Shown here: piece after piece, positions 63,951 to 64,000 of the stretch
How the letters are laid out: each line of letters starts with the position of its first letter
Numbering within the stretch: position 1 is the first letter of the stretch
Assembly: GCA_030430075.1 (NCBI GenBank)
Contig: JAUIGN010000034.1
Location: forward strand, 20,511-84,510
DNA from: a bacterium
GTDB taxonomy: Bacteria > Planctomycetota > Planctomycetia > Pirellulales > Pirellulaceae
Length of the DNA: 64,000 bases
Direction of reading: 5' to 3'
Program-made: the position numbers and the translations under genes
Notes under the pieces: model-generated
Told to the model about the DNA's origin: nothing
The model's database searches: none
The model's input: the letters and a program-made list of their open reading frames with translations, nothing else

Positions 63951-64000
63951 ATGTCGAAGAAGAAGAAAGTTGCCGGCCGCCGACAGTACAGCGATGAGTT
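63951..64000 (+). CDS. Start of IS transposase OrfA-like gene (cut by window edge)
   Basis: Only 16 full codons are visible (MSKKKKVAGRRQYSDE). The basic start followed by R-R-x-Y-S-x-E-F is the usual beginning of helix-turn-helix OrfA proteins of IS3-like elements. GGAGAG lies just upstream. The tract before it is AT-richer than the rest of the window. Family assignment is tentative. Confidence 0.5.
   Translation, partial: MSKKKKVAGRRQYSDE

Overview
The window looks like chromosomal DNA of a Planctomycetota bacterium, probably Pirellulales-like. It is GC-rich. It carries two DUF1501 proteins, a formylglycine sulfatase, a PQQ-type beta-propeller, DUF3299 proteins, a double-length UvrA of the kind known from the PVC superphylum, and many secreted proteins with long low-complexity linkers. 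I see no rRNA, tRNA or CRISPR array. Most genes sit in short same-strand runs, several joined by 4-bp ATGA/GTGA stop-start overlaps.

Layout. 1-7.8 kb (minus): M19 dipeptidase, FAH-fold 2-keto-3-deoxy-pentonate dehydratase-like enzyme, alpha-ketoglutaric-semialdehyde-type dehydrogenase, serine hydrolase, DUF1501 and a TPR protein cut by the window edge. 8-10.2 kb (plus): methyltransferase and secreted PQQ propeller. 10.5-15.8 kb (minus): UDP-glucose dehydrogenase coupled to a sugar epimerase, then gyrA, which has a 101-bp MITE-like element at its stop codon. 16-21.5 kb (minus): zinc-ribbon membrane protein, small TM protein, coiled-coil membrane protein with a clear promoter, and Lnt. 22-27.5 kb: hemerythrin-like protein and response regulator, RtcB and archease (minus), then pgk, a 57-residue coiled-coil protein and a PfpI/DJ-1 protein. 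27.7-36.5 kb (plus): giant UvrA, a coupled CBM9-like gene and a methyltransferase. 36.9-41.2 kb (minus): 920-residue anchored protein, cupin, rsmD. 41.6-44.2 kb (plus): two tandem secreted cyclophilins. 44.3-50.2 kb (minus): two DUF3299 proteins, a secreted CPFC protein, and an FtsX-type permease with a LolD-type ATPase, together resembling an envelope metal (zinc) acquisition system. 50.5-57 kb: DUF1501, SGNH hydrolase, M81 peptidase coupled to a truncated globin, and an unusual zinc-knuckle SDR. 57-63.3 kb: sulfatase, MFS transporter, small protein, GH62 arabinofuranosidase and MBL hydrolase. At the right edge an IS-type transposase begins.

The most unusual content lies between genes. Three dispersed intergenic repeat families recur. 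Family A is short tandem arrays built on a 17-bp GC-rich core with a conserved leader; its linkers differ between loci but are uniform within a locus. Family B is a 60-75 bp two-hairpin element with six copies. Family C is a perfect 7-bp-stem hairpin with a conserved flank and four copies. None of the copies I found lies inside an assigned gene.

Functional links (inference): GH62 could release L-arabinose, and the dehydratase-dehydrogenase pair could finish oxidative pentose breakdown to 2-oxoglutarate. RtcB with archease forms an RNA ligation/repair module. The DUF3299/permease/ATPase genes could form one envelope transport system.
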